Under the pieces are notes generated by a model that was given only the letters and a program-made list of their open reading frames with translations, ran no database searches and was not told where the DNA came from. Position numbers and translations under genes: made by a program. From positions 61,991 through 125,990 of the forward strand of contig MU385945.1 in assembly GCA_022497145.1 (NCBI GenBank): a stretch of 64,000 nt of DNA, in the 5' to 3' direction. Below are positions 1 through 11,651 of the stretch, in pieces (within the stretch, counting starts at the first letter, position 1; every line of letters starts with the position of its first letter). Origin of the DNA: Rostrohypoxylon terebratum (lineage: Eukaryota > Ascomycota > Sordariomycetes > Xylariales > Hypoxylaceae).

Positions 1-2861
1 CTGGGTGCTCTGCTGCATGACAACTCCAAAACCCCTGGCCCCGTATACCCCCGCTCGCAGGGGTCCAAGGGTTAAAAGAGAGTTCAAGGTTTCTGGATTG
101 ACAATGGTACTTAGGTACCTCCTAGTCTACAAAGTCAATTACAGTTATTGATCCCAACCCTGAACCGCTTTTCTCCTCCTCAACCCGCCCCCCCAAAATC
201 GACTGCGCCGGTCTCATGGATGGCTTTACAATACATGCTTCAGCGTAGAACAGACGAATGGGGGTGATAGCAGTTTCATATCGTTCGATGCCTAGGTACA
301 TACCACGACGGCTATGTACAATGTACGATTTTTACATGAAATGCATGTAGGTTAAGCCACAAGCAACACTGCTCAATTGTCAATTGCCAAATATACTTGA
401 CAGCGGCAGGCAAGATGGTACTAATCACATATTATCCCCAACCTCGAATTGTCAATCATCACACAAAGCTGTTTGCTAAATCCCGAATGACCTACCCGAT
501 GTAGGTAGCGTCTCGGAAAATAATACCGTCGACACGCGGCACACAGCTACTCCGAGAAGAGTCTCACCTCTGCAACCTCCCCTTGCCCTTTAAGTGTACC
601 TAGGACCTAGGTACTATTAGGTATTAATTCATCAAGTAACAAATCATTCTCGGATTCGCACCCGAGTCAGTTGATCTCCTATCACTTGACTCCTAAAGGG
701 ATATGAGAATTGAGGCGGTGGTTCGAGAAACGACATCAGTAGCCCTCTGGAGGTACTGCGTATTTGAGAGGCATTTGAGACGTGCCCCTTCCGGTGTTCA
801 GGCCTTCCGAAATGGTTCTAAACACTAGACGGTTTCGCAAAGGGGAAATCGCTGAAGCAGATCGAGTTTAGACCTGGCAGCGTGGATAGATAAGATCGCC
901 CAACCGTCATCTGCAAGGGTTATCGCCCATCACCCGGACGACACTAGACCTAATACAGGATTCTTACTTGATTTGCGCAGGGCACGACAGGGCTCTCAGA
1001 CCCGCAGGGGGGCAGGGGGGCTGAAGAGACTGGGGGTTTGAATCTTGAGGAGGAGGTCCGACCGCATTTTGCATTTCTTAAAAGACAAAAAAGCATCACA
1101 CGACGGGATACTCGACTTGAGAAATTCCCGTCTTCCATCTTTCGATGTCAGCAAATCTTGCATGATGTCTAAGCCCGGGTCGTGGGATGCGGTCTTGCAT
1201 TCCTTGAGGCCGTAAATCATATCCAATTGTGTGGTAAGTTCTCAGCTCAGCCGAGTAGACGACCCGAACGAGTAGGTGGTCGAGCTGGAAGCGAGTCCGA
1301 TAGCTAAGAGCAAATCCTTGCGATGAAAATCGAGGATTGTACATTCCTGAGGCTCGGTTAGTTACTGACATCTAACTACATCTATAAACTAAAGACCGGA
1401 GATTCACCATCACCGCACATTAGCGTCATGGTGATATGGTGATCGATTGTTGCTCACCTCGACTTAATCGTCAGGTGATGAATCTAGTACGAACCCAGGG
1501 GAAACGAGGAGTTACTAGTTCGATCTGGGTAAGGTGCGGAGCGGTGCGCTGCGTAGCATTCGGAATGCGAGTGTTAATGCGGTGTGCTACCAAGGCCACC
1601 AACATCATTGGCTTTTCTTCGGCGGTTGCTGCCAGATTCTAATTGGACTGGTTTGTCCGGAAAGCCACATAAAAGCGTTGGGAATAATTATTTTACTGGT
1701 CCTCTCCTTGTTTCTCGGGTCCTGGCGTCAACTTCCTGGTATCCACGATATCTATCAAGTTGACTGGTCAATTTCTCTCCACGTTGACCCCCAGGTTTAT
1801 GTCGATTACTTGCACCAACACGAAGGTAAAGGTGGTTTAATATGAGCTCGAGCTTGCTTAGCTGCACGAACCCTTCCACGCGGGTCAGGTTCCGTTGAAG
1901 AACATCGACTTTACCAACGACTTGTAAGCGAATCCTATATTAAATGATCCACATCCTATCGACTTATTCTCGAAGCTCCGTAAGGTCATTGAAGAATATA
2001 TTGCGTAGTCAATTGGCAATATGGACAATTTATGGCTATGGTGTATGCATAGGTATAGTATATTCATTGGCATATTACCCAGCCACGCCTCTATTTGACG
2101 CTCCCATCTGATAGGTGAGAATTGCATAACTTTTACTTGATCACTTAGTTTAGGTATAGATGCCGGTGGCTATTTTGGTCACAGTCGCAGTCACCTCTGT
2201 AATCACCCACTGCTTACCCCCATCTCCCCCTCGGACCTTTTTCTGTCGACGACGTGAGCTTAGCTTATTCCACGGGTCGACTTCGCGATTGCTTCCCAAA
2301 GTACATAGTGCATTCTTATCTTGGTCTCTTCACTGTTTTTCAACCAGCGCCTTTGTTACGGTTTTGCTAGCCAGAGGCTATTGCCCTATGAAGTTGTCAG
2401 TCTGTTTCTAAGCTAATGGAATCGCTTGGTTTTGGGTAGCAATGCGAATACGGAGGAGCTCTTCACGTATCATCTCATTGACCTTGACACTTCTGGCAAT
2501 ACCAAGCCTTGATAACTAGCTACGTATTGTAATCGAGTGGTTACTGTTGAAAGTATCTCTCGTCGGTTGTATTGTTTATTTCTGACCTAGGTATCAAAGT
2601 ATCGGGTTAAGCGTCGAATAGTAATATACTGACGACTCATTCTGGATTTGTGTAGCGCCCTCCGCTTTGTGGCGGCCTGACGAGCGCCTCTGTAGACGAG
2701 TCCGATGTGGCACAGCGAGTTTCGTCAAGCGCGCAGCAATCCGTACCGTCTAGACTCCCAAATAACTTTCGATGGGACGTTGGAAGCGATGCTACGCGGC
2801 ACCTAATTCGAACATCTAACCATTGCGTTGGCTAGTGAAGTTAACGGCTTGCAGGGACAAG
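1..2861. other. Intergenic stretch without a supported gene
   Basis: Short open frames occur on both strands (longest about 103 codons), but none resembles a protein I know, and none can be extended by plausible splice sites. The stretch holds G-rich runs near 1010-1025 and one copy of the AGGACCTAGGTAC palindrome near 601-614. No tRNA-like or rRNA-like sequence was seen. Confidence 0.6.
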
Positions 2862-3649
2862 TCAATCCACTACATACTCCTCCTCCCAGAACGAGATCGC
2901 GTTTCTTGAATCACCATCAAGCAAGTCCATTAGCTTCGTCTGCCCATCCGGCGTGGATACCAAGTCCAGCAGGTCTCTAAAGTTAGATGTAATGTCAGTC
3001 AGGATGTTGACTGCGTGCTCGGATAGTCGCGACTTGTCGGAGCAGTACGGCAGCAACGACCGGCTCTGATTTGCTGCTCCTCGGCGAGAGCCACTGGTAG
3101 TGCTGATTTGATGATGGAAGGCCGTCAAGTTGTTTGGCACATCTACGATTGAGCGGACGGGGATTATGGGCATATCGAATTCACCAAGGCTAGTGAATGT
3201 TAGCCCATGTGTACTAGGGCGGTACTAGAGAATGAGTGATATCTCACTTTAACTGAAGGGTTATGAACGACTCCATTGGATTCCCCTTACCCTTTTCTTG
3301 CTTGAGCAAGAATACGATGACTACGTCCTGTCCCCCGTTCAAGTGGAACAGCCGTTGGATGCGGTTTTGGCAGTCATCCGTACCAACGTCTAACGGCGAT
3401 AAGAAAATAGCACGTAAAACCCTGTGAGGTTGGCCTGGTACGGGCAGCGCTGCATCATGGGTATCGAGCTGCGCTTCTGCGATACGTCTTAGTCCTTCGC
3501 CGTTGGATCACGGAGAATTTCAGTGTTATGATGGTTGTACCTTTCCACTTGATGTTGTTGGTTTTGAGAACCGCCGAGGCGAAGGAGCCCCAATCGGAAC
3601 GCTTACGCAAGGAATAGCAGACTAAAGGATTATGCGACATCCTCCCCAT
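2862..3649 (-). pseudogene. Conserved fungal protein of unknown function, reading frame broken
   Basis: Two parts look like real coding sequence. The upstream part begins MGRMSHNPLVCYSLRKRSDW (ATG at 3649) and runs to about 3520. The downstream part reads AEAQLDTHDAALPVPGQPHR, continues through LFHLNGGQDVVIVFLLK, and is spliced at 3247-3190 (58 nt, GTGAGA..CTAG, branch-like GCTAAC) to an exon starting NLGEFDMPIIPVRS and ending EEYVVD with a stop at 2862. Between about 3525 and 3500 the two parts lie in different frames, with stops in the downstream frame, and no plausible intron fits. I therefore read it as a frameshift (a real mutation or a sequence error) or a decayed gene. The sequence feels like an uncharacterised Sordariomycete protein family, but I cannot name it or a function. 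The next supported gene upstream is the OPA3-like gene. Confidence 0.5.
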
Positions 3650-4338
3650 GCCTTTTTTTTTGTTGTAAGACTAAGCGCTTTCTATTGAGATATGCTGAGG
3701 ACTTGTAATTGAGCCTCGTAGGAGTTGGTCATGAACTCAGTGGCAGACTGGCAGTCTTTTTTTGGGGGTAGGTTTCATATGTATCGTATGACAGCGCAAC
3801 TACAAGACTCTAGTCAACAGGACGATGCGAAGTCGTAAAAATGTCTGCGCCCTAAGTTACCGCTGGCGCTAGTTGAAACCTATTGTACTTGCTAGAGGAT
3901 TTAGGTTTATGAAGTTATGGATAACTCTAGACTCTAGTTAGCTCTTTCCATTCAGTGCTGTAACCTGAAACTCATGTGACAACATGTACTCGGGGACATC
4001 TCATCAGTTTACAATCTCGCATTGAGCAGGTGAATGCGATTCTCTTATTTAAGAATGAGGTCCTCGTGAAGTGATTGAGTAGAGACGCGATAGGCCGTTT
4101 TATATTCGACGTATATCGGAGCAGCGGATCTTCATATTCAACATGTGCGCTCCGAGAAACTTTCCGCTGTAGCACACAGTTCACCCCTGGCTATGTCTAT
4201 CAACACCGATATCCAAGGATAATATACAGAGTATGTACAGCTGCTTCATGCATTCGTTAGGCCGTACACTAGGTATAGATATCTAGGTCGTGGCGATTAC
4301 AAGATCGTATCAAACTTCGTGAATGTTGCCTGATATCT
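3650..4338. other. Intergenic stretch
   Basis: No supported gene. The stretch separates the broken gene at 2862-3649 from the 3' end of the OPA3-like gene. It includes a T9 tract (about 3652-3660) immediately upstream of the broken gene. Confidence 0.6.
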
Positions 4339-5064
4339 TCAAGGCGAGGGCGATGTCGTTGGCGCTGGGAGTAATAACGGTTTCTTTGTTTGGGGGTCTT
4401 TGACCCCCCTTAAAGCCTCTTCAAGTAGTGCCACTCTGTTCTGTTGAAGCTTCTCGGTTTCTTCTAATGCTTTTTCTCTCTTTTCAAGCTCTTCAAATAG
4501 GGTGTGGAGCTCTTTGAATTTCTCGAGATTGGGATCCGGTTTTGAAGATGACCTCTGATATTCGTACAAGATCAACACGGCGCCCACCAGGAGAATGAAG
4601 CCGTCGCCAACCACATCCGCAAACAGGTCAACCGCCTTAGATTCTGGGAGAGGCCTGAACTTTCGTTTCCAGACGCTTATTATGGGCAACGTCCTCTTCG
4701 AGCGAGTTTCCTGGTTGGTTGTACCATGCTTAGTCCGGATCTCTTCTTCCTTTGCAACCTGCTCTTTTGTCTTCACTGTCGGTGCTTCGGCCTTCTCCTT
4801 TGCTCTGATTTCCGCCTCGACGTCTCGGAGGAGCGCTACCGACAGGCGCATGTTCAATTGGTGTATGGATTGGCCATACTTGGCAGCGAAGACTCGGAAA
4901 CGCGGATGATCATGTGCTTGTACTTTGATTCGGTTCTGATCATCGTCGTCAGCGGTTTATTGAATGTATCGGATCTTCCGGAGAAGTAGTAATCATACGG
5001 CGCCATATTTTGAGATATGTCTGAGGAATAGGGAGGCTAGCTTGAATAATGGCAATGCTACCAT
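4339..5064 (-). CDS. OPA3-like mitochondrial protein
   Basis: Two exons, 5064-4999 and 4935-4339, are separated by a 63-nt intron (GTATGA..ATCAG with a CGCTGAC branch site), giving 220 residues. The N terminus reads MVALPLFKLASLFLRHISKY and then ANRIKVQAHDHPRF, followed by FAAKYGQSIHQLNMRL. This is the hallmark start of the OPA3 family, which is built around an N-terminal mitochondrial sorting and membrane segment. A hydrophobic segment (DGFILLVGAVLILYEY) lies near residue 145 and is followed by a Glu/Lys-rich coiled coil (KFKELHTLFEELEKREKALE) and a short Pro-rich tail. Family knowledge: OPA3 is a mitochondrial membrane protein linked to organelle morphology and lipid metabolism, and its molecular activity is not settled. 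The start was fixed by the family N terminus, which the ATG at 4857 alone would have lost. Confidence 0.88.
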
Positions 5065-6240
5065 CTCGAACTCTTTTCTCTACCTAGGCAGGCACCTAGG
5101 TAGGTTTCGGTTCGACGGTGTTGACGATAGGTAAGATCCGAGAAGGATATGAGAACAGGAAATATCCTCGTTGGTAAGCAGATGTGTAAGTTCAGGAAGT
5201 AGTATACATATTTTCTGCTTCGTAGGCCATGTATAGTTTAATATCCATAGAACATAATGTAGATTTCACGGTGCTGGCGACGAAGCTGAAATCGAAATAC
5301 TGTGCATTTGGATGTGGGATGCCTGAATGTAACTCCGTACCCATGGAGCTAAACTCTCAGGTAAGTCAATTTGAATTTGAATAGGTATTACGTAACGCGG
5401 GTTCTCTGATTCCTGATTGGAATATTGGGAACTTTGGAGTCGAGTTGTCCAGTGCCAGGTGATCGGAAAGCGAACTTATCGATAAAGGGACAATCGATTG
5501 CCGTTTTAGGCAACGATCAGCCAATATTGTGGAACGTTGGAGCTCCGGGTCGTTGCTCCTCCAACGACAGCTAGCGTTTACTTGTAAATGAACGGGCCAC
5601 TTTTTACATTTTACAGTGCACGTTTCTTTTGCATTGCCTGCTTCGTTGTTTCGTAAAATATCCGGTCGGTAACGATATTGTAACTTGCAACACTCACCTT
5701 TGCTTCCATCAAACCATTTTTGCTGCAAATAACCCGGCGGCACCGATTGTCATTATCGTCATTATTGTCTGCGCGTACATATCCTTCTCATTCTCATAAT
5801 ATCCAACTCTAATGTCCTTCAAGACGGGTAAGTCATACCGACTATTTCATTTGAGTATTTGAGTAGTAGTAGCGACAACCAGCACAGCACATCCTTTCCT
5901 TGAAAACCCGCAATACCTAGTCATTTTCCATTATCTCCAGTATGAAAACTTTGTGAATCTTTAAGTTCTTTTCATTACTCAATCTCCATAAAAGCTTTAA
6001 TCACACACTAGGCAATTGGGCTAGGGTACCGCGTCCATCTGATGTTTATTCGATCTCAACCTTCCGTCGCCCAACAGTCACCAAGTACTGGGCGAAAAGA
6101 ATTTTCAAATCCTGATTGAACATCTAACTAATGGTTGTGCCTAGTAATCCAATCATTGTAATCACAGCACAATACAGCCCATTGAGCTATTGTTGTGCTC
6201 CTCCTAGCTTGCTTCAGTATCTTACCAGAGTGACGATCCC
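5065..6240. other. Intergenic region between OPA3-like gene and polo kinase
   Basis: This is the shared upstream region of two divergent genes. No coding sequence is supported; an open frame at 5366-5743 on the minus strand has no recognisable feature. A CCTAGG-type palindrome lies near 5083-5104. Pyrimidine-rich DNA precedes the kinase start. Confidence 0.55.
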
Positions 6241-9200
6241 ATGGCGGACCGATTCCTGGCACCAAAGCAGGCCGCCGATGCAGACGCCCTGACTCCGAGG
6301 GACGCGAATGCTCTACGACCACACCGAGCGATGGATGCCCCCAAAGCCAGACCGGCACCTGCAACCAAGCCTGTCCAGAAAGAAAAAGAGCTCCCTCCTC
6401 AACCACCTCCTGTTGTATACGAACCTCCAAGCCTCGACCGCAAAGATGGAGCTGCCTACCAAGTCGGTAAAATGCTTGGGAAAGGTGGCTTCGCTGTGTG
6501 CTATGAAGGGCACATTGTGGGAAGTAAGAGTAGGAGAAAGTACGCGCTGAAAATTGTCAAGAGTAAAATGCCGCCAAAGATGGAACAGAAGGTCAGTCGA
6601 GAGGCTCATGCCGCGGTTAGGTTCGTTGCTGACATTTAAACAGTTTCAAACAGAGCTTCAAATCCATTCCAAGATGAAGCACCAGAACATCGTCCAATTC
6701 TTGAGAGCATTTTCCTTCGAGAACTGTACCTATCTTATCCTTGAATTATGCCCTAATGGTTCGCTGATGGATATGGTCAAGCGAAGAAAGGGATTGACTG
6801 AACCGGAAGTTCGATTTTACTCGGTACAAATTGCTGGCGCTATCAAATATATGCACGCCAAGGGCATTATCCACCGAGATTTGAAGATGGGCAATATTTT
6901 TCTTGACAAAGACATGAATGCAAAGGTCGGAGACTTCGGTCTCGCAGCATTGTTGGTTACAGGGAAAGACATGCAAACTATTCGTCGAACGACCTTGTGT
7001 GGAACGCCGAATTATATTGCACCGGAGATTTTAGAAAAGGGAAGGAAAGGCCATGATCATATGGTTGATATATGGAGTTTAGGCATTATAGTGTAAGGCT
7101 GATCGAGAATCCAAACTCACTACAGACCAGAACTAACATATTTTAGGTTTGCGATGCTGACTTCCAAGCCTCCTTTCCAATCTTCGACGACGGACGAGAT
7201 CTATCGGCGAGCCAAAAATCGGGATTATGACTGGCCCAAGCCAGAGACGACCAACAAGTATATCTCTCAAGAAGCAAAAGATTGCGTTGCTACTATGTTG
7301 GAAGAGGCGGAGTTACGACCAGACCCCGACACTATCGTTCAGCACGATTTCTTTCTTTCCGGTTATATCCCAACGTCGGCAGAGATTACAACGAAGTTGC
7401 GCGATTATCCACCCGATGATGACCAATTCTATACTGTAGACCTAACGCCGAGGATGGTTGCCCAAAACCAGCGTACATTGAGGGAGATGTGCAGAGCCTG
7501 TGAGGTTGGTCCATGGAATATTACACAATCTGAATACAAGAGTACATGGAGAGAAGTCGCACTCGAAGAAAAGGCTGGATTAACACCTATAATTCCGCTC
7601 GCCGAGGGTATCGTTTACAGGCCTTATGAAGAGGTTAGTCAGGAACAGAACCTCATTAAAGTGCCATCTCGATCAGTACCGCAACCAAGTATGAGGAACG
7701 AGGGTGAAGTAGCTGGGTCGCAAATGGGCACCAACGGTTTATTACGAGCACCACCGCAAAGCTTTGCAGCACAACAGCGGGCGCAAAATAGACCTGCGAA
7801 ACAACCCAGCATCCCACGTTCTCGAACGGTAGACGAGATGCCCGAACCTAGTGCTAGTGGTACTATGCGGTCACGTCCTCGACGAGAGCTTCCTCAATCA
7901 TCCACAGAGACGAATCTTGCTTTGAGGACCGCCCTACCCTCTAGAGCTGCGCCACAGGCATCGCAACGGACTGTGTCAGTAAAGCAATCAGTACCCCCAT
8001 TGGCACCAGCACCTACAGCCGCACCTGTTTCCCTACCCGAGGAAAAAGCAGCGCCCCAAAAGAAGCCGACAGAGCGTGTCGAAGTCTCCTCTGGTACGGC
8101 GGAGGCACCTGCAGGAACTTTATTCGGACCTACAGAACGCAGGTTAGCGGTGGTAGAATCAGAACCCGACATTGTGCTTGAAAGGCTTCGTTGCTTGCAG
8201 ATCGAGCTAGAACGCGCCTTGAATGCTAGGTCGATGGCATATTTGAGCAAGTCGCCAGCACCATCACCACCACACATTGTTGTCAAATGGGTCGATTACT
8301 CCAACAAGTTCGGCTTGGGTTATATCTTGAATGATGGCAGCGTTGGTTGCGTGCTCAAGAGTATACCCGGGAGTGCGAAGGGTGGCAAGGCCGTCACATT
8401 ACCGCCAAGTTGCATCCTAGTCCGAGAAGCTGAGCGACACTGTTCACGACGACACGATCCCGGCTACCCAGACCGACATCAAATTGTCCCTATGACCCAT
8501 GAGGTACAATTTTACGAAAACAACGGAGAAGCTGGCTTAACCACCGTCTTCGTTAATCCTTCAAAATTCAAAATCAGCATTGGTCCAGATGGCACGCCGG
8601 GAAAGATACCAGTCGGCCGTGATATCTTCGATTACCGCAAACGAGAACACCTAATTTTATGGAAGAAGTTTGCCAACTACATGATGGCATATGGCCGAGA
8701 CCAGGATACCACGACAGATGACACGGGGCTTTTGCAGGTCCCCACCTCGACTAAGCAAACGATGCCTCCTTGCGATGTCGTAACCTTCTACCAAAGAATT
8801 GGTGATGTCGGCTGCTGGGTCTTCGCTGACGGTCATCTTCAGTTTAACTTCCCCGATCATACAAAGATCGTGCTTGACGCAACTGGAACCTGGTGCCACT
8901 TCTGGCACTTGCCGCAGGAAGCAGCTGAAAAGCTAGCTACCACGGGAGAATTGGACGAGGCCGCGCTTGACGAGCGTGCCGTCCTATCCTATCCTTTGCA
9001 GACACTTCTCAATTTTGCTGCGAAGCCGGCCATCCGGCCAACGCGTAACACGACACGCAAGCGACCGGATATTAACCCTATGCTTCAGGGTATTCCCGCG
9101 GCTAATGATTTCCGCCGAAAGATAGACTTCATTAAGAATATAATCAAGGAGTGGGTTGCGAACGGTGGGTTAGGTAATAGCAAGATGGATCGCGAGCACC

Positions 9201-9364
9201 GCCAACAGTGGACGGGCTCCCGCGAGACAGTCCACAGTCAACCAACTAAACATGTCTGGGTCACGATCGGTGCCCGCTGGGGCGACTCAAGATACTCGGC
9301 ACTTGTCGATCCGAAGAAGCCCGGCGAGCTAGGAAACGAAGTCGAGGCCAAGGCGAGCTCGTGA
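6241..9364 (+). CDS. cdc5: Polo-like serine/threonine kinase (Cdc5/PlkA type)
   Basis: Three exons, 6241-6591, 6644-7092 and 7147-9364, with introns of 52 and 54 nt, give 1005 residues. The kinase domain runs from about residue 73 to 330. It has the Polo-type glycine loop GKGGFA (80-85), the lysine of YALKIVK (K104), HRDLK (about 194-198), DFG (214-216) and an activation loop RRTTLCGTPNY with the usual phosphorylatable threonine. After a Pro/Ser-rich, probably disordered linker come two polo boxes. The first starts near residue 643 with KWVDYSNKFGLGY and includes the pincer tryptophan. The second starts near 808, and its FPDHTKIVLD carries the His and Lys that contact phosphopeptide. Such kinases control mitotic entry, spindle pole and septation events. 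All catalytic residues are present. The long linker and the 70-residue Pro-rich N terminus are usual for filamentous fungi. Confidence 0.95.
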
Positions 9365-11313
9365 TGAGGATCCCGAGCTCGAGAATCCATGTCCAACGCC
9401 ACTTGTCAAAGACGTGGTGTTCCGTTGCTTTTAATGTTGCTCCGTGCCATGAGTGATGATTAGGCGTTTGCATTCATCATACTTCGTTATACGGATTTAG
9501 GGTTCATTGCATGGCGTATTAGGTAGTGCTTGTACGGAATAATATACATACTTCTATGCCATTTTTTTGACTTTGTTTTGATGGAGATGTGCTATACTGG
9601 TGAATGGCAGCTTCTTGATAAATTGAAAAAACTGTATCTTCGGAAGAGGCGAGTAGTGGAGTCGTCTTGGTCTAGAGCCGTGTGGATCTGAAAGCTTGAG
9701 TTTGGCTCCATACCATACCTTGGTTAACATATATAGCTCATTCTGCATGGCCACTGTTCGATGGGCTTCACCGAGTAGCTTGATCGTCTAATGACGCCAA
9801 GGTGACGAAGCTCAACGGCCTCACCGACGGAAACCATCATTTGTCAATCTTGGTTTATTTGTATCATTCAGGTCTATCTAGCGGCGATCGACGTACGATT
9901 CTACATTGCAGGGGTTGTTGTCGTCGAGGTAGTAATATGCCGAGGACATATTCATCCACAACAGGGGACCTGGGGTGTTTGATACGCCAGGCAGATCGCC
10001 ATTGAACAATCTGAAACATTTTCATTTGTAATGCGATACTACGTCGTCGCTACAACGTTGCCTCGAACTGCTCTCTTTCTACGATATTGCGAGGTGCGAA
10101 ATAGTAAGGCTGAGGGTAGTAAGTTTGGTTACGAGGTTCGTCGTTTTGTGGTTGGCATTGACGTATATAATGCTGCGAACAAGACTTAATCTTGTTTTTT
10201 TTTTTACAGACTGTATCATATATACCTCGGTTGATATCAATTAACATCGTATGACCCTGCTGTCGGCCTCGCAGATGAGCCAGTGCTTCAGTATAAATGA
10301 ATTGTGGGATATAGGAGGACGGAATATCGTTGAACCAGGTAGTTTTATAGACTCTACATCAAAACCACCTAGGTACAAGTTTGGTTGAAAAAGTACTTGT
10401 AGGTACTGTCTAGGTGGATAGAGGTAGGTATCCCGTGCTTATTGAAGCAAGGGTATGGAAGAAAGCAACTTCACGACAAGAGTAAATAAAACAAAGTGAA
10501 TCAGGTATTCACAACCCATGCCGCCAACACGGCACGGTCGAAATAGTATTAATCATTGGTTCCCCTTGATATATACAAACAGCACTTGGCACCAGGGCAT
10601 CGAAAAAGGAGGGTATGTGTACGAGGCGTGAGAGGGTCCGAATGCTAAGTTAAGTAAGAGTGAGTCGACTTGAAGCCACTCCAGCCATCCCAACCACCGT
10701 CTTCTATGTAATAGTGCCCGAAGCCACCCCCAACCATTTCAAAGTCGTCTCTTCCTATTAGATGGTCCAATTGATAGCGAGGAAAGTAGAGGAGGAAAAA
10801 ATTTCGAAGGGACAAACGCCTTGGTGTAATACGAGAGGAGGGATGATGGAAGGCTATGCCAGGCAACCTGGCATTGGTTCACATCGTTGTCCTTTCCTTC
10901 GCATTACATATGCAAATGCAATGATTTTGGGTTATGCCAGACAGAATGCGAGAGTCCAACCGCCCATGACCCTTTTTTTTCTTTAAAAAAAAGAAGACGA
11001 TGAGAATCCTCAGAATCTAGGACAAAAATAAAAACTGCCTGATTTCCTGTCTCGCAATTGTGATCTTCACCGCGTGAACCTCTCCATTGGTGATTTATGA
11101 ACCCGATTTCCCTTCCCTATGTAGTTCAAGGTCCCTCAATAAAGTAAGGGCACCGAATATTCTAAAAAAAAAAGGCTGGCCCCTTGATGTGTACTCTGAA
11201 TATCTGAACAAGTAGTTTCCAAAATAGGCACACCTCATCGTCGAGGGCAAGACTGATTCCTCGAAATTCCCGAAATATTCATGTACTAGTGAGCTCCAAC
11301 CGCGTGGGATACA
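9365..11313. other. Intergenic region between polo kinase and SKT5 3' ends
   Basis: The genes on both sides converge here. It contains presumed 3' untranslated sequence, T- and A-rich tracts (a T8-C-T3-A8 near-palindrome at about 10973-10992) and two AGGTAC-type motifs near 10368-10430. Short open frames lack any recognisable feature. Confidence 0.55.
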
Positions 11314-11603
11314 TTACATTACAACACAGTCCTTGTCGTTATTTGGTTGATTTTTCTTCATCTTCGCGTTGCGGGGCGGGGCGACATCCATAGGCGTCCC
11401 GCCACCACTGACGGCAGCTCGAATTGCGGCGAGTCTTTGCTTTGCACGTTCGTCGCCGGAATCGGCCGCCTTGACGTACCAAACGTTGGCTTCCAAGATG
11501 TCGCGGCGGCAGCCTATTCCCATCTCCGTGAAGTAACCGACCGCATATTGGGCTTTGACGTAACCTGGATACAATCGACTCGTTAGCAAAGTGACAAGAT
11601 TGT

Positions 11604-11651
<48 letters not shown>

